Positions 7,834 through 18,173 of a stretch of DNA of 64,000 nt are shown piece by piece. The stretch spans positions 1 to 64,000 of the forward strand of contig JANQMC010000179.1 of NCBI GenBank assembly GCA_028280305.1, given 5' to 3'. The stretch is from Pelagibius sp. (GTDB taxonomy: Bacteria > Pseudomonadota > Alphaproteobacteria > Kiloniellales > Kiloniellaceae). Position numbers and translations under genes: made by a program. A model generated the notes under the pieces. The model was not told where the DNA came from, ran no database searches, and worked only from the letters and a program-made list of their open reading frames with translations. Position 1 is the stretch's first letter. The number at the start of each line of letters is the position of its first letter.

Positions 7834-8552
7834 CCGTGGTCTCCGTCACCAGGGACTACGGTCTCGCCCTGCGCCAAGTGGAGCTGAGCTACGGCGGCCG
7901 CCGCTTCCTCGGCCCCCTCAGCCTGGATGTGGCGCCCGGCGAGGTGGTCACCGTGATGGGGCCCAGCGGCTGCGGCAAATCGAGCCTGCTGGCCTTCGTC
8001 TGCGGCACCCTGGACCCGGCACTCAGCGGGGCCGGCCGCATTCTGCTGAACGGCGCCGACATCGGCGCCCGCCCGCCGGAGCAGCGGCGGGTCGGCATCC
8101 TGTTCCAGGACGACCTGCTGTTCCCCCATCTCTCGGTGGCGGGCAACCTGGCTTTCGGCCTGCCGCCGGCAATGCGCGACCGCAAGGCCCGGCGCGCGCG
8201 CATCGAGGAAGCCCTGGCCGAAGCCGACATGGCGGAATTCTATGACCGAGACCCGGCCACCCTGTCGGGCGGACAGCGGGCGCGGGTCGCCCTGTTGCGT
8301 ACTTTGCTGTCAGAGCCTTGCGCTCTGCTGCTCGACGAACCCTTTGCCAAGCTGGACGTCGCCCTCAGGGCCAGGTTCCGCAGCTTCGTCTTCGATCATG
8401 CCCGCGCCCAGGAACTGCCGACCCTGCTGGTGACCCACGATCCCCAGGATGCCGCCGACGCCGGCGGTCCGGTCATCGAAATCGACGCCGCCGGGCGTCT
8501 GCTTGGCGGCAAACAGGTCGCGGCAAACCAGCGCAGCCCGCAACGTCCCTAA
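7830..8552 (+). CDS. ynjD: YnjD-type ABC transporter ATP-binding protein
   Basis: A 240-residue ATPase that drives the ynjBC importer. Walker A is G44-PSGCGK-S51, the Q-loop is Q93 (LFQDDLLFPH), and the signature is LSGGQ 145-149. Walker B ends in D169-E170 (ALLLDEP) and the switch histidine is H203 (VTHD). All key residues are intact. The length is close to the minimal ABC ATPase fold without an extra regulatory domain. The start overlaps the ynjC stop. No gene follows in the same direction for about 235 bases, and I see no strong terminator there. Confidence 0.88.
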   Translation: MTVVSVTRDYGLALRQVELSYGGRRFLGPLSLDVAPGEVVTVMGPSGCGKSSLLAFVCGTLDPALSGAGRILLNGADIGARPPEQRRVGILFQDDLLFPHLSVAGNLAFGLPPAMRDRKARRARIEEALAEADMAEFYDRDPATLSGGQRARVALLRTLLSEPCALLLDEPFAKLDVALRARFRSFVFDHARAQELPTLLVTHDPQDAADAGGPVIEIDAAGRLLGGKQVAANQRSPQRP

Positions 8553-8787
8553 GCGGCTGGCGCGACGGGCGTCGGACCCTGGGTCTCTGTTGGGCAAACG
8601 GAATAGTTTCTCAGATTCTCCGTCTTACCTTTAACGCGCCCCTCTAGGTGCGGTCATCGCCATACCCGCTCTCGATTTCAGGCCCATCAAAACACGAAAA
8701 TCCTACACAAAGCACAACTGGGAACCGTTCAGCTTGCCAGACTGGCCTGCGGGGGCGGCTTTGCAAAAAAACGGGAGACTTTCGGAA

Positions 8788-9654
8788 ATGATGCTACCGA
8801 AGATACTGATCTCACTGACAGCGGCCGTTGCGCTCAGCGGCTGCGTTGCCGGTTACAACGTCGACGAGATGCGGGGCGCTCAAGGCAGCGGAACCCCCTT
8901 CACCCAAGCGCTGACCAATGAATACAGAGACCTCACGGTCTTCGAAGCCGACGAAATGGTCGACTGGGTCTCCGCCGACCTCTATGCCCGCAAGGGTCTT
9001 CTCGCCGCCGAAGGCAGCGAGGTACAGCCGGAAGTCGTCAGCGATTGGCATCTGCCGGAATCCATGGTCGATGAATTCTCCACCGCCCGTGCCCGCCTCG
9101 TCGAACTGCTGGACGCCAGCGCCAGGACCAAGGCGCCGGAAGATGCCGCCATCGCCCAAACGCGCTTCGACTGTTGGATCGAACAGCAGGAAGAAGGACA
9201 CCAGTTGGACCACATCGCACGCTGCCGCGAGGAATTCTATGCCGCCATCGAACGCCTCGAAGGCATGATGGCTGCCGCACCGCCGCCGCCTGCCCCCACC
9301 CCGGCCCCACCGCCGCCGGCGCGGCCGCAGGCCTTTGTGGTCTTCTTCGACTTCGACAGCGCCAGTCTCTCTCCCGACGCCGCCGCGGTGATCGACGAGG
9401 CTCTGGCGGTCTCAGGTTCCGGCGGCTTCACCGAGTTCTCGGTAACCGGCCATGCCGACCGCGCCGGTTCCGAAGACTATAACCTGGAACTCTCTCTGCG
9501 CCGCGCCAACGCCGTGCGTGACGCCCTGAGCAGCGGCGGGGCCGATCCGGACGGGCTCTTCGTCGCCGGTCGCGGCGAAGCCGAACCGGCGGTTCCAACC
9601 GCCGACGGGGTGCGCGAGCAGGCCAACCGACGAGTGGAAATAATTCCGCAATAA
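8788..9654 (+). CDS. OmpA-family outer-membrane lipoprotein
   Basis: A 288-residue lipoprotein: the signal ends in the lipobox ALSGC, with C19 as the acylation site. The middle region is acidic and helical (residues about 30-155). A proline-rich linker ([17 protein letters not shown], about 167-185) leads into a C-terminal OmpA-like peptidoglycan-binding domain. That domain has [35 protein letters not shown] and [11 protein letters not shown]...NRRVEI. It probably links the outer membrane to the peptidoglycan. The start ATG 8788 follows GGGAGA; an in-frame ATG upstream at 8734 lacks a signal-peptide fit. The 235 bases before it show no recognisable element. Confidence 0.85.
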   Translation: MMLPKILISLTAAVALSGCVAGYNVDEMRGAQGSGTPFTQALTNEYRDLTVFEADEMVDWVSADLYARKGLLAAEGSEVQPEVVSDWHLPESMVDEFSTARARLVELLDASARTKAPEDAAIAQTRFDCWIEQQEEGHQLDHIARCREEFYAAIERLEGMMAAAPPPPAPTPAPPPPARPQAFVVFFDFDSASLSPDAAAVIDEALAVSGSGGFTEFSVTGHADRAGSEDYNLELSLRRANAVRDALSSGGADPDGLFVAGRGEAEPAVPTADGVREQANRRVEIIPQ

Positions 9655-9674
9655 CAATAGCTTATCATGTTTTT

Positions 9675-9710
9675 GGGCCGGAGTCGCAGATCAGCGGCTC
9701 CGGCCCTTTC
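9675..9710 (+). terminator. Rho-independent terminator after the OmpA-type lipoprotein gene
   Basis: GGGCCGGAGTCGC pairs with GCGGCTCCGGCCC over 13 positions (one G-U) around an AGATCA loop, followed by TTTCTT. This is a strong, isolated stem, and the following apaG gene therefore needs its own promoter. Confidence 0.85.
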
Positions 9711-9827
9711 TTGTCGGTCCCTGAGGGCGTAAACTGCGGTCGATCAGATATCGTCGGGCGGCAGCCGAGAGGCTTCGGACTAAAAACCTCGCTGCGGGCC
9801 GCCGGCCGAAAAGGAACCCTCAAGATC

Positions 9828-10220
9828 ATGTACAGCGCCACCACCCAGTCCATCAACGTGACGGTGAAGCCGATCTACCTGGACGACCAGTCCTCGCCCA
9901 CCGAGGGACACTATGTCTGGGCCTATCAGGTGACCATTGAAAACAGCGGCCGTGAGACCGTGCAGTTGCTGAATCGCTATTGGCGGATCACCGATTCCAT
10001 GGGCCGCGTGCAAGAGGTTCAAGGTGCCGGTGTGGTCGGCGAGCAGCCGACCCTGGAACCCGGCGAAAGCTTTGAATACACCAGCGGCACCCCCCTCACC
10101 ACACCGTCTGGAATCATGGTCGGAACCTACGAGATGGAGTGCGCCGACGGGCGGCGCTTCGACGTCGAGATCCCGGCCTTTTCGCTGGACAGCCCGCATC
10201 AGCCCGTGCAACTCAACTAG
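9828..10220 (+). CDS. apaG: ApaG protein
   Basis: A 130-residue single-domain protein of the usual ApaG length, beginning [22 protein letters not shown]. The family's core blocks are clear: [53 protein letters not shown] and the [23 protein letters not shown] block near the C-terminus. ApaG is a fibronectin-III-like fold linked to Co2+ resistance and magnesium efflux in enterobacteria; its molecular role is not firmly known. ATG 9828 was chosen because AAGGA lies upstream and the family begins here; the reading frame stays open for 39 more codons upstream. Confidence 0.92.
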   Translation: MYSATTQSINVTVKPIYLDDQSSPTEGHYVWAYQVTIENSGRETVQLLNRYWRITDSMGRVQEVQGAGVVGEQPTLEPGESFEYTSGTPLTTPSGIMVGTYEMECADGRRFDVEIPAFSLDSPHQPVQLN

Positions 10221-10271
10221 CGCCTGTCAGGCTGAGCCGTTTGGCCGGGAACCTTGGGGGAAGAACGCCGC

Positions 10272-10418
10272 GTGAGCGACAGCCACAACATTCAGCCGCT
10301 TGCCGCTCGCGGACGGCCGAGCCGGCAGCAGGGCCCGTTCCGCAGCAATGCCTCGACCCGGCGCGCGTTCCTGGCCCTGGTCGGCAATCCCGCCCCGGGC
10401 GGCAATCCTGTCAGCTAG
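10272..10418 (+). CDS. Small 48-residue unknown protein between apaG and trkH
   Basis: GTG 10272 follows GGGGGAAG at good spacing. The frame stays open for 48 codons and ends 12 bases before the trkH start. The product is basic and polar at the start (SDSHNIQPLAARGRPSRQQG) and ends RAFLALVGNPAPGGNPVS, with no membrane segment or known motif. Its tight spacing to trkH suggests co-translation. I do not recognise the family, and it could be chance. Confidence 0.35.
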   Translation: MSDSHNIQPLAARGRPSRQQGPFRSNASTRRAFLALVGNPAPGGNPVS

Positions 10419-10430
10419 AGCGCCGCAACC

Positions 10431-11876
10431 GTGATCGAACTGCGCCCGGTCATCTTCGTCATCGGTATTCTGATCACCGTCCTGGCCATCGCCATGATCA
10501 TTCCGGCGGTGGTCGACGCCGCGGTCGGCCATCCCGACTGGCTGGTCTTCTCCAAGGCCTCGGCGGTCACCCTTTTCACCGGGGTGTCGATGATGCTGAC
10601 GACGCGGGCGAAGCTGGGCAACTTCTCCCTGCGCCAGGCCTTTGTGATGACCAACCTCGCCTGGCTGGTCATCGCCATCTTCGGCGCCCTGCCTTTCACC
10701 TTTTCAGAGCTGGAGCTGAGCTTCACCGACGCCTTCTTCGAATCCATGTCCGGTGTCACCACCACCGGCGCCACGGTGATCGTCGGCCTGGATTTCGCCC
10801 CGCCGGGCATCTTGTTGTGGCGGTCGATCCTGCAATGGCTCGGCGGCGTCGGCATCATCGTCATGGCCGTCGCCATCCTGCCGGTACTGCAGGTCGGCGG
10901 CATGCAGATGTTCCGCGTCGAAGCCTTTGAAACCGACAAGGTGCTGCCGCGCGCCGCGCAGATCGCCGGCGGCATATCGATCATCTACGTCTTTCTGACC
11001 GCCGTGGCGGCGATTCTTTTCTGGTCCGTCGGCATGAACACCTTCGATGCTGTCGCCCATGCCATGACCTCTATCGCCACCGGCGGGTTCTCCACCTACG
11101 ACGCGTCGGTCGCCCACTTCGCCAATCCCGCCGTCGATTGGACCATGAGCTTCGTCATGGTGCTGGGCTCGATCCCCTTCGTGCTTTACCTGCGGGTCAT
11201 CCGCGGCGACTTGCGGCCGGTCTTCGCCGACGCCCAGGTGCGCTGGTTTCTGACCATCCTGGGCATTACCATCGTTCTCATCACACTCTGGCTCGCCTCC
11301 GGCTCGGCACTGGGTTTCTTCGACGCCCTGCGCTATGCCACCTTCAACGTCATCTCGGTAATGACCGGCAGCGGCTTTTCCACCGCCGACTACAACGCCT
11401 GGGGCAGCTTTGCGGTTTCGGTCATGTTCATCCTGATGTTCGTTGGCGGCTGTGCCGGCTCGACCACCTGCGGCGTCAAGATCTTCCGTCTGCAGGTGCT
11501 CTATTCCACCGCCCGGGCACAGCTCCACCGCCTGATGCAGCCCAACGGCGTGTTCTTTCCCTATTACAACAAGAAGCCGATCCCCGAAGCCGTCGCGTCT
11601 TCGGTGATGTCGTTCTTCTTCCTCTTCGTCATCTGCTTTGCCTTTCTCGCCATGGGCCTGGGCATGACCGGCCTGGACTTCGTCACTGCCATTTCCGGCG
11701 CCGCCTCGGCCATCGCCAATGTCGGCCCGGGCCTGGGCGACGTGATCGGACCGGCCGGGAACTACGCCAGCCTGCCGGACAGCGCCAAGCTGCTGCTTTC
11801 GGTCGGCATGCTGCTGGGGCGTCTCGAACTCTTCACCGTGCTGATCCTGCTGGCCCCCGCATTCTGGCGTGGTTGA
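10431..11876 (+). CDS. trkH: TrkH-type potassium uptake membrane protein
   Basis: A 481-residue inner-membrane K+ translocating subunit of a Trk/Ktr system. The four selectivity-filter loops are readable: SGVTTTGAT, SIATGGFSTY, MTGSGFSTADY and ANVGPGLGDV. Each lies between hydrophobic segments, as in the fourfold pseudo-symmetric family. The length matches TrkH. The regulatory subunit TrkA is not in the window. GTG 10431 is the start; no closer ATG exists. The argE gene follows after 10 bases, so the two may be co-transcribed although unrelated in function. Confidence 0.92.
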   Translation: MIELRPVIFVIGILITVLAIAMIIPAVVDAAVGHPDWLVFSKASAVTLFTGVSMMLTTRAKLGNFSLRQAFVMTNLAWLVIAIFGALPFTFSELELSFTDAFFESMSGVTTTGATVIVGLDFAPPGILLWRSILQWLGGVGIIVMAVAILPVLQVGGMQMFRVEAFETDKVLPRAAQIAGGISIIYVFLTAVAAILFWSVGMNTFDAVAHAMTSIATGGFSTYDASVAHFANPAVDWTMSFVMVLGSIPFVLYLRVIRGDLRPVFADAQVRWFLTILGITIVLITLWLASGSALGFFDALRYATFNVISVMTGSGFSTADYNAWGSFAVSVMFILMFVGGCAGSTTCGVKIFRLQVLYSTARAQLHRLMQPNGVFFPYYNKKPIPEAVASSVMSFFFLFVICFAFLAMGLGMTGLDFVTAISGAASAIANVGPGLGDVIGPAGNYASLPDSAKLLLSVGMLLGRLELFTVLILLAPAFWRG

Positions 11877-11886
11877 GGAAAGAACC

Positions 11887-13044
11887 ATGATACGACCCAC
11901 CTCCCGCGACATGATCGAGAAGCTTGTCGGCTTCGACACGGTATCAGCCAAGTCGAACCTGGCGCTGATCGACTTCGCGCAGGACTATCTGGAAAGCCAC
12001 GGCGCGCGCTGTCAGCGCAGCACCAATCCCGAAGGCACGAAAGCCAACCTGCTGGCCAGCCTGGGCCCCGACCTGCCCGGCGGCGTGGTGCTTTCCGGGC
12101 ACAGCGATGTGGTGCCGGTCGACGACCAGCCCTGGGACAGCGATCCCTTCACCCTGGTCGAAAGAGACGGACGGCTTTACGGCCGCGGCACGGCGGACAT
12201 GAAAAGCTTTCTCGCCATTGCCCTGGGACTGGTGCCGGAGTTCACCGCCCAGCCGCTGGCGCGGCCGATCCACCTCGCCTTCTCCTATGACGAGGAAGTC
12301 GGCTGTACCGGTGTTCCCGGCCTGATCAACGATCTGACTCACAGCCTGCCGGAGCCGGCGCTGGTGATTGTGGGCGAGCCGACCTCCATGCAGATCGTCA
12401 ACGGGCACAAGGGCTGCTTTCTCTTCGAGACCCGGATCAAGGGTCAGGCCGCCCATTCCAGCCTGCCGCAACTCGGCGCCAACGCCATTATGGCCGCCGG
12501 CAGAATCATCGCCCACATCGCCGAACTGGCAGAGGCAAAGCGCAGCGCCGCCGACCTGGACAATCCTTTCGACCCGCCCTACACCACCTTCAACCTCGGG
12601 GAAATCAACGGCGGCAAGGCCATCAACATCGTCGCCCAGGATTGCCGTTTCACCTGGGAATTCCGCCCCCTGCCCGGCGAAGACACCGCAGCCATCATTG
12701 CCGAGATTGAACGCTTCACTCAGGAAGACGTCCTGCCGAAGCTGCGCGAATTCGCGCCCCATGCGGAGATCGAAACCCTGCGCCCCGCAACAGTCCTTCC
12801 GCTCGCGCCGGAAGACGAGGGTGCGGCGGAGAGCCTGGTGCGCCGCCTCACCGGGGCCAATGACAGCCGGGTGGTTTCCTTCGGCACCGAGGGTGGTTTG
12901 TTCCAGGCCGCCGGTCTATCGACCATCGTCTTCGGGCCCGGCTCCATCGACCAGGCTCATCAGGCCAACGAGTACATCGACCTTTCGCAGGTGGCGGCCT
13001 GCGAGACCTTCCTGCTGAAGCTCCGCGACTGGGCGGCCGCCTGA
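11887..13044 (+). CDS. argE: Acetylornithine deacetylase
   Basis: A 385-residue M20-family metallo-hydrolase that converts N-acetylornithine to ornithine in arginine synthesis. Metal and catalytic residues appear in GHSDVVPVD (H72, D74), GRGTADMKSF (D104) and YDEEVGC (E136/E137). A later histidine in FGPGSIDQAHQANEY is the usual last ligand. The GTEGGLFQAAG block is typical of ArgE rather than DapE, which is encoded separately at 56534. The start ATG 11887 has GAGGAAAG upstream; an in-frame start at 11869 overlaps trkH and is less likely. It converges on murI. Confidence 0.88.
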   Translation: MIRPTSRDMIEKLVGFDTVSAKSNLALIDFAQDYLESHGARCQRSTNPEGTKANLLASLGPDLPGGVVLSGHSDVVPVDDQPWDSDPFTLVERDGRLYGRGTADMKSFLAIALGLVPEFTAQPLARPIHLAFSYDEEVGCTGVPGLINDLTHSLPEPALVIVGEPTSMQIVNGHKGCFLFETRIKGQAAHSSLPQLGANAIMAAGRIIAHIAELAEAKRSAADLDNPFDPPYTTFNLGEINGGKAINIVAQDCRFTWEFRPLPGEDTAAIIAEIERFTQEDVLPKLREFAPHAEIETLRPATVLPLAPEDEGAAESLVRRLTGANDSRVVSFGTEGGLFQAAGLSTIVFGPGSIDQAHQANEYIDLSQVAACETFLLKLRDWAAA

Positions 13045-13056
13045 AGGTCTCAAGCA

Positions 13057-13923
13057 CTACTTCTGAAGCAGATCCAGTTCCGCAACGCTGTGGAATGTGA
13101 CCGCCGCGCCGAAGAAGCGGCTGGCGAAGGCCGACACCCGTTCGGGATCGCCTGATGTCAAAAAGCGCACCCCGCCGGCAGCGTTCTGCGCTGCGGCAAA
13201 GCGCTTATGGCGGCGCAGATAATCCGCCAGGCTGTCCGCCACGATCAGGGGCTGGTCGAGCAGGCGGGTTTCTTCCGGCAGGGCAGCGGCAAAGCAATCG
13301 GCCACCAGCGGATAGTGGGTACAGCCCAGCACGGCGGAGTCCGGTTTCTCGCCGCCGCTCGCCGCCATCAGTTCGCCGACATAACCGGAAACCATGCTCT
13401 GCAGTTCGTCCGCTGCGGCCTGTCCTTCGATCGCCGCCACGAGATTTTTGCAGGCCTGGGAGACCACCCGCAACTGCGGTGCGCGCAGAGAAATCTCCAA
13501 GGGATAGGCACCGGAAAGCACCGTGCGTTCGGTGGCGAAGATGGCGACCAGTCCGTCCGGTTGCGTTTGGCCGGGCACCGGCAGGCCGTCGCGCCAGGAA
13601 ACCGCCGTCAAAGCCTCAACCATCGGCACGAAGACGCCGAGCACCCGGTGATTGGGCGCGTTCTGCGGCAGCCAGTCCTGCTGCATCCGCCGAAGGGCGA
13701 CGGCCGAAGCGGTGTTGCAGGCCAGCAGCACCAAGCGGCAGCCGTGCTGGAACAGCCGCTCCACCGCCTCCAGCGTCAGGCGGTAGACTTCTTCCGGGTC
13801 GCGCCGGCCATAGGGCGCAAAGGCGTGATCGCCGAAATAGACGAAGTGTTCCTGCGGCATACGCGCCGTCAACTGGCGCAGCACCGTCAGCCCGCCGTGA
13901 CCGGAATCGAAAACGCCGATCAT
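13057..13923 (-). CDS. murI: Glutamate racemase
   Basis: A 288-residue cofactor-independent racemase that supplies D-glutamate for peptidoglycan. The start MIGVFDSGHGGLTVLRQL is the family signature. The two catalytic cysteines are C69 (LLACNTASA) and C201 (VLGCTHYPL). A YFGDHAFAPYG block replaces the common YxGDTxxxPYG. The length is slightly above the usual 265-285. It follows the lipoprotein gene at 13939 by 15 bases and is the last gene of the minus-strand run that begins with argD. Confidence 0.9.
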   Translation of the reverse strand: MIGVFDSGHGGLTVLRQLTARMPQEHFVYFGDHAFAPYGRRDPEEVYRLTLEAVERLFQHGCRLVLLACNTASAVALRRMQQDWLPQNAPNHRVLGVFVPMVEALTAVSWRDGLPVPGQTQPDGLVAIFATERTVLSGAYPLEISLRAPQLRVVSQACKNLVAAIEGQAAADELQSMVSGYVGELMAASGGEKPDSAVLGCTHYPLVADCFAAALPEETRLLDQPLIVADSLADYLRRHKRFAAAQNAAGGVRFLTSGDPERVSAFASRFFGAAVTFHSVAELDLLQK

Positions 13924-13938
13924 GCGGACAGAACCGAG

Positions 13939-14529
13939 CTAGAGCACGATGTAAGGAAAGAAGGCACTGCGGATGGTTTCCTCAAGCTGGCTGTCGAGGT
14001 CCTTCATGACGTCCTCCGTCAACTTGTACCAGACCGCCTCGCGTTCTCTCAGGCTAATATCTTCCGGCACGGTGACGGAGCGGCGCGCCTCGGCCCGCGC
14101 CGTGCCCTGAACCTGGCGGCCGTCGAGAACCTCCATGTCGATGACGATCCTTGCCTCATAGCGCTCCGACTGGTCCGTGGTCAGCAATCCGGTAACGCCG
14201 CTTTCGGTCGCCAGCGCCGTCTCGACCGCGGAAGCCTCACGCACGATGTAGCGGAACACCAGGCGATCGCCCTCGGCCTCCAGCCGGTCCTGCGCCCAAC
14301 GCACGGCGGCATCGTTGGGCCTTACGGGAAAGCGGTGTTCGACATTGGGGTCCTTCCCCGGCGCCAGATAAGCCTGTTCGACGCGAACCTCGCCGACATC
14401 GAGCCGGATTTCCGGCTTGTGGGCATAAGTGATCTCGGCAAAGCGGTTTTGCGGATCATCCAAAGCACAAGCCGCCACCAGGCCGAACAGGAATACCGAA
14501 AAAGGCAGACGCCTCACATAGGCCAACAT
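13939..14529 (-). CDS. Uncharacterised lipoprotein
   Basis: A 196-residue protein with a short signal and a lipobox LVAAC (C21), so it is probably anchored in the inner or outer membrane. After the cysteine it has a mixed alpha/beta composition (AEITYAHKPEIRLDVGEVRVEQAY...), a charged middle and an acidic helical C-terminus (EDVMKDLDSQLEETIRSAFFPYIVL). I do not recognise a named domain; similar lipoproteins occur beside hslO in related alphaproteobacteria as far as I recall. ATG 14529 has AAGGAG ten bases upstream. It lies between hslO (101-base gap) and murI (15-base gap). Confidence 0.72.
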   Translation of the reverse strand: MLAYVRRLPFSVFLFGLVAACALDDPQNRFAEITYAHKPEIRLDVGEVRVEQAYLAPGKDPNVEHRFPVRPNDAAVRWAQDRLEAEGDRLVFRYIVREASAVETALATESGVTGLLTTDQSERYEARIVIDMEVLDGRQVQGTARAEARRSVTVPEDISLREREAVWYKLTEDVMKDLDSQLEETIRSAFFPYIVL

Positions 14530-14630
14530 GCCGCAGACTCCTTAAACTCTCTCTTTCGAAGGCAGGGGACAGGGATAGTGAGGGAATTGGGCAGGATCAA
14601 GGCGCGGAACTGATCAAAGCGGGCGCCTGA

Positions 14631-15569
14631 TCAAGACGCGTAGATGCGCTCCAGGTCGGCGTCGTCGAAACGGTAAACCCTGGTGCAGAACTCACAGGTC
14701 ACTTCAACCGCGCCGTTCAGCTTCAGGTCCTCGATCTCCGCCCGCGGCATGGCGGCCAGTACGGCTTCCAGCCTCTCGCCGGAGCAGCGGCAAGCCTCCA
14801 CCAGAGGGCGCGGCTCGAAGACCCGCACCCCCTCCTCGTGGAACAGGCGGTAGAGCAGATCGTTCAGCGGCAGGCTGTCGTCGAGCAACTCCTCGGGGCT
14901 GCAGCTTGCCTGCAACACCATGGCCCGGCGCCAGTCGTCTTCATGATCGATATTGCCGATGCTCTCCTCCGGCAGGCGCTGCAGCACCAGGGCGGCGGCG
15001 ACCCAGGCACCGCCACGCCGGCCAGCCGCCAGGACGATGCCGCTCTGCAACTGTTCGGACTGCATGAAGTAGTGCTGCAAACAGTCCGCCAGGGTATCGC
15101 CGTCCAGCGCGACGATGCCCTGATAGCGGTCGCTGTGAGATCCCTGATCCACAGTAAAGGCCAGCGCCCCCTTGCCGAAGAGAGCCGGCACCGTCGGGCG
15201 TCCGCCGTCCGCCGCCGCGACGGCCCGGTCCAGCTTTTCCTGGTCGAAGCTGGCATAGCCGCGCATCGCGCCCTCGGAGGTGACGTCGACCACCATGATG
15301 CGGATCGCGCCGTCACCGCTGGCCTGCAGCGTGAAGACCCCTTCATACTTCAGCATCGCCGAGAGACCGCCGCAGAGCGCCAGCATCTCCGCCAGCAACT
15401 GGGCGACGGGTTCGGGATAGTCGTGGCGCCTCAGGATCTCGCTGCTGACCTGCTCCAGGCGCAGGAGGCGCCCCCGGATGTCGGAGGATTCGAGCAGGAA
15501 GGGCTGGACCTGGTCGGCTTCAAGCCGCGCGCCGGGACTGCCGCCTTCCGGCATCAGGTCAGACACCAT
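14631..15569 (-). CDS. hslO: Redox-regulated chaperone Hsp33
   Basis: A 312-residue Hsp33 holdase activated by oxidative unfolding. The zinc/redox switch cysteines are C260-R-C262 and C292-E-F-C295, the standard CxC...CxxC arrangement at the C-terminus. Family blocks [23 protein letters not shown] and YFMQSEQL are present. The start ([13 protein letters not shown]) overlaps the end of argF by 16 bases, so translation of the two is probably coupled. This links a chaperone to the arginine operon, an arrangement common in alphaproteobacteria. Confidence 0.93.
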   Translation of the reverse strand: MVSDLMPEGGSPGARLEADQVQPFLLESSDIRGRLLRLEQVSSEILRRHDYPEPVAQLLAEMLALCGGLSAMLKYEGVFTLQASGDGAIRIMVVDVTSEGAMRGYASFDQEKLDRAVAAADGGRPTVPALFGKGALAFTVDQGSHSDRYQGIVALDGDTLADCLQHYFMQSEQLQSGIVLAAGRRGGAWVAAALVLQRLPEESIGNIDHEDDWRRAMVLQASCSPEELLDDSLPLNDLLYRLFHEEGVRVFEPRPLVEACRCSGERLEAVLAAMPRAEIEDLKLNGAVEVTCEFCTRVYRFDDADLERIYAS

Positions 15570-16480
15570 GTGAGAATGCCCTTTTGGGCATGAAGCCGAT
15601 TTTCCGCCTCGTCCCAGACCGCCGACTGCGGACCGTCGATGACCGCCGCCGTCACCTCGTCGCCGCGATGGGCCGGCAGGCAGTGCAGGAAAATCGCATG
15701 CGGCTTGGCCTGCGCCATGACGCGCTCGTCCACCTGATAGGAGCGCAGCAGGTTATGGCGGCTCTCGCCGTCGTCGTCGCCCATCGACACCCAGGTATCG
15801 GTGACCACCGCGTCGGCATCTTTCACCATGGCATCGACATCGGAGCAGACGATGATCTTGCCGCCTTCCGCCGCCGCCCAGTCGAGCACCGGCTGCGGCG
15901 GGCGCAGGGGTTCCGGACAGGCCAGACGCAGTTCGAAGTTGAAACGCACCGCCGCGTGAATCCACGAGGCCGCCATGTTGTTGCCGTCGCCGCACCAGGT
16001 CACCACCTTGCCGTCGATGCGGCCGAGGTGTTCCTCGAAGGTCATGACGTCGGCCATCAACTGGCAGGGATGGGTCACATCGGTGAGGCCGTTGATCACC
16101 GGCACCGTCGCGTAGTCCGCCATCTCCAAAAGGATCTCTTCCTTCGTGGTGCGGATCATGATGGCATCGACATAGCGCGAGAGCACGCGGGCGGTATCGG
16201 CAACGGTCTCGCCGCGGCCGAGCTGGGTGCCGCTCGGCTCCAGCACCACGGCTCTGCCGCCCAACTGGTTGGCCGCCACCTCGAAGGAAACGCGGGTGCG
16301 GGTCGAGGGTTTCTCGAAGATCATCGCCAGGGTCTTTCCGGCCAGAGGCGCCGCCTCGCCGTTGGCGGCCTCGCCGCGCTTGATGCGACCGGCGGTATCC
16401 AGCATGACCCGCAGCTCGGCGGTATCGAGCCGGTCGAGATCGAGAAAGTGTTTGGGCCGGTTTGCGGTCTGCGCTGTCAT
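15554..16480 (-). CDS. argF: Ornithine carbamoyltransferase (anabolic)
   Basis: A 308-residue enzyme making citrulline from ornithine and carbamoyl phosphate. The carbamoyl-phosphate motif STRTRVSFE and the HPCQ equivalent ([13 protein letters not shown]) are intact. The ornithine-side motifs DTWVSMGDD and [11 protein letters not shown] are also intact. The length fits the family. It begins one base after the argD stop codon and its end overlaps hslO, so argD-argF-hslO reads as one operon. Confidence 0.94.
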   Translation of the reverse strand: MTAQTANRPKHFLDLDRLDTAELRVMLDTAGRIKRGEAANGEAAPLAGKTLAMIFEKPSTRTRVSFEVAANQLGGRAVVLEPSGTQLGRGETVADTARVLSRYVDAIMIRTTKEEILLEMADYATVPVINGLTDVTHPCQLMADVMTFEEHLGRIDGKVVTWCGDGNNMAASWIHAAVRFNFELRLACPEPLRPPQPVLDWAAAEGGKIIVCSDVDAMVKDADAVVTDTWVSMGDDDGESRHNLLRSYQVDERVMAQAKPHAIFLHCLPAHRGDEVTAAVIDGPQSAVWDEAENRLHAQKGILTWCLT

Positions 16481-16481
16481 G

Positions 16482-17660
16482 TCACGCAGCCTTCGCCCAG
16501 GTGGCGCAGGCCCGGTCGATGGTCTGAACCGCTTCCTTCACCTGGATCTCATCGATGATCAGCGGCGGCAGCAGGCGAATGACGTTCTCCGCCGCGCCGA
16601 CCGTCAGCAGGCCCTCTTCGCGCAGCTTCGCAATGATTTCGGTATTGGGCGCCACGCACTGCAGACCCAGCATCATCCCGGCCCCGCGCACCCCGGCCAG
16701 AACCTCGGGATAGCGTTTCACCAGGTCGTTCAGTTCGCGCCACAGCAGGCGGGCGATACGGTCGACCTGCGGCAGGAAACCTTCTTCCAGCATCACGTCG
16801 AGCACCGCATTGGCAACCGCCATGGCCAGCGGATTGCCGCCGAAGGTGCTGCCGTGGGTGCCGGGCTGCATGGCCTCGGCCGCCTTGTCCGTCGCCAGGA
16901 TGGCGCCGATCGGAAAACCGCTGCCCAGGCCCTTGGCCAGCGCCATGACGTCCGGCGCCATGTCGGCCCACTGATGGGCGAAGAGCTTGCCGGTCCGGCC
17001 CATGCCGCACTGGATCTCATCGAAAATCAGCAGCAGGCCGTATTCGTCGCAGACCGCCCGCAGGGCGCGCAGATAGTCCAGATCGGCCGGGCGCACGCCG
17101 CCCTCACCCTGGATCGGCTCCACCAGGATCGCCGCGGTCTCCGGCGTGATCGCATTGCGCAGCTCGTTCATGTTGCCGAAGGGCACCGAGTCGAAGCCCT
17201 CGCTGACCGGCCCGAAACCGTCGAGGTACTTGGGGTTCCCGGCCGCCGAGAGGGTCGTCAGGGTGCGGCCGTGAAAGGCGCCGGTGCAGGAGATCACCCG
17301 CGTCTTTTCCGGATGACCGGCGGCGAAGTGATAGCGGCGGGCGAGCTTCAGGGCACCCTCCACCGCCTCGGCGCCGGAGTTGCAGAAGAACACCCGGTCG
17401 GCAAAGCTGTTGGCGGCGATACGCTCGGCCAGCCGGGCGCCGTCGGGAATGGTGTAGAGGTTGGAGACGTGCCAAAGCTTGGCAGCCTGTTCCTGCAGCA
17501 CCTCGACCAGATGCGGGTGGCTGTGGCCCAGGGCGTTCACCGCAATGCCGGAGGCAAAGTCCAGATATCGTCGCCCGTCCGCCGTATAGAGATAGGGGCC
17601 TTCGCCGCGCTCGAAAGCGAGGTCGGCGCGCGCATAGGTCGGCATCAAAGCGTCACTCAC
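16482..17660 (-). CDS. argD: Acetylornithine aminotransferase
   Basis: A 392-residue class III PLP aminotransferase for N-acetylornithine (possibly also N-succinyl-diaminopimelate, since the dap pathway genes are present). Readable motifs are [33 protein letters not shown] and [15 protein letters not shown]. The PLP lysine lies in [14 protein letters not shown]. The start is GTG 17660 with AGGAG eight bases upstream; the open frame extends further but that part has no family similarity. It is the first gene of the arginine/hslO/murI run. Confidence 0.93.
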   Translation of the reverse strand: MSDALMPTYARADLAFERGEGPYLYTADGRRYLDFASGIAVNALGHSHPHLVEVLQEQAAKLWHVSNLYTIPDGARLAERIAANSFADRVFFCNSGAEAVEGALKLARRYHFAAGHPEKTRVISCTGAFHGRTLTTLSAAGNPKYLDGFGPVSEGFDSVPFGNMNELRNAITPETAAILVEPIQGEGGVRPADLDYLRALRAVCDEYGLLLIFDEIQCGMGRTGKLFAHQWADMAPDVMALAKGLGSGFPIGAILATDKAAEAMQPGTHGSTFGGNPLAMAVANAVLDVMLEEGFLPQVDRIARLLWRELNDLVKRYPEVLAGVRGAGMMLGLQCVAPNTEIIAKLREEGLLTVGAAENVIRLLPPLIIDEIQVKEAVQTIDRACATWAKAA

Positions 17661-18173
17661 GGACCAAACTCCTAAATCCAGGACCACCAACGGCTGTCGC
17701 CCGGTCTGGCCCCGAGAGGTCAAACCCAAGATTCGCTTGGTTTTGGGCTGATATTCAAGCCATTTCAAAGCCTATGCGGCTTTCACCCCAGGCTGAAGGG
17801 GCGACACTATTGGCGGAATACCGGGCACTGTCAACCAAACCGTCAACGATGAAGGAGCCAAGCGGCGCGGCCCACGGCCATCGCCCGGTGTGGACCGACA
17901 CCACCCCCAAACGCCTCCGCGGCTTTTGATTGCGCGCCGCCCAAACCCGGCTACAGGACCAACCCGCCGGCAAGATCGTCACCCAACCGTCATGCTTCGC
18001 GCTGCCAATGCCAAGGCGCCGACGGCGGAATTGCTGGCCCTTCCGGGAACCAACCGCAACGGCCTTGCGCAACCGGAGAGGCGCATGGCCTTGTAGGTCC
18101 TTCAGAGCCGACAGATCTTCGGCGCTTTCACCGAAGTCACGCAGACCAACGGCGCCGGACCGCAGGCAGGAAG
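17661..18173. other. Intergenic region between divergent argD and chrA
   Basis: About 510 bases with no convincing gene. It must hold the promoters for argD and the chromate-type transporter, but no clear -35/-10 pair or operator stands out by eye. Open frames here have poor codon structure and no recognisable protein. Confidence 0.5.
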
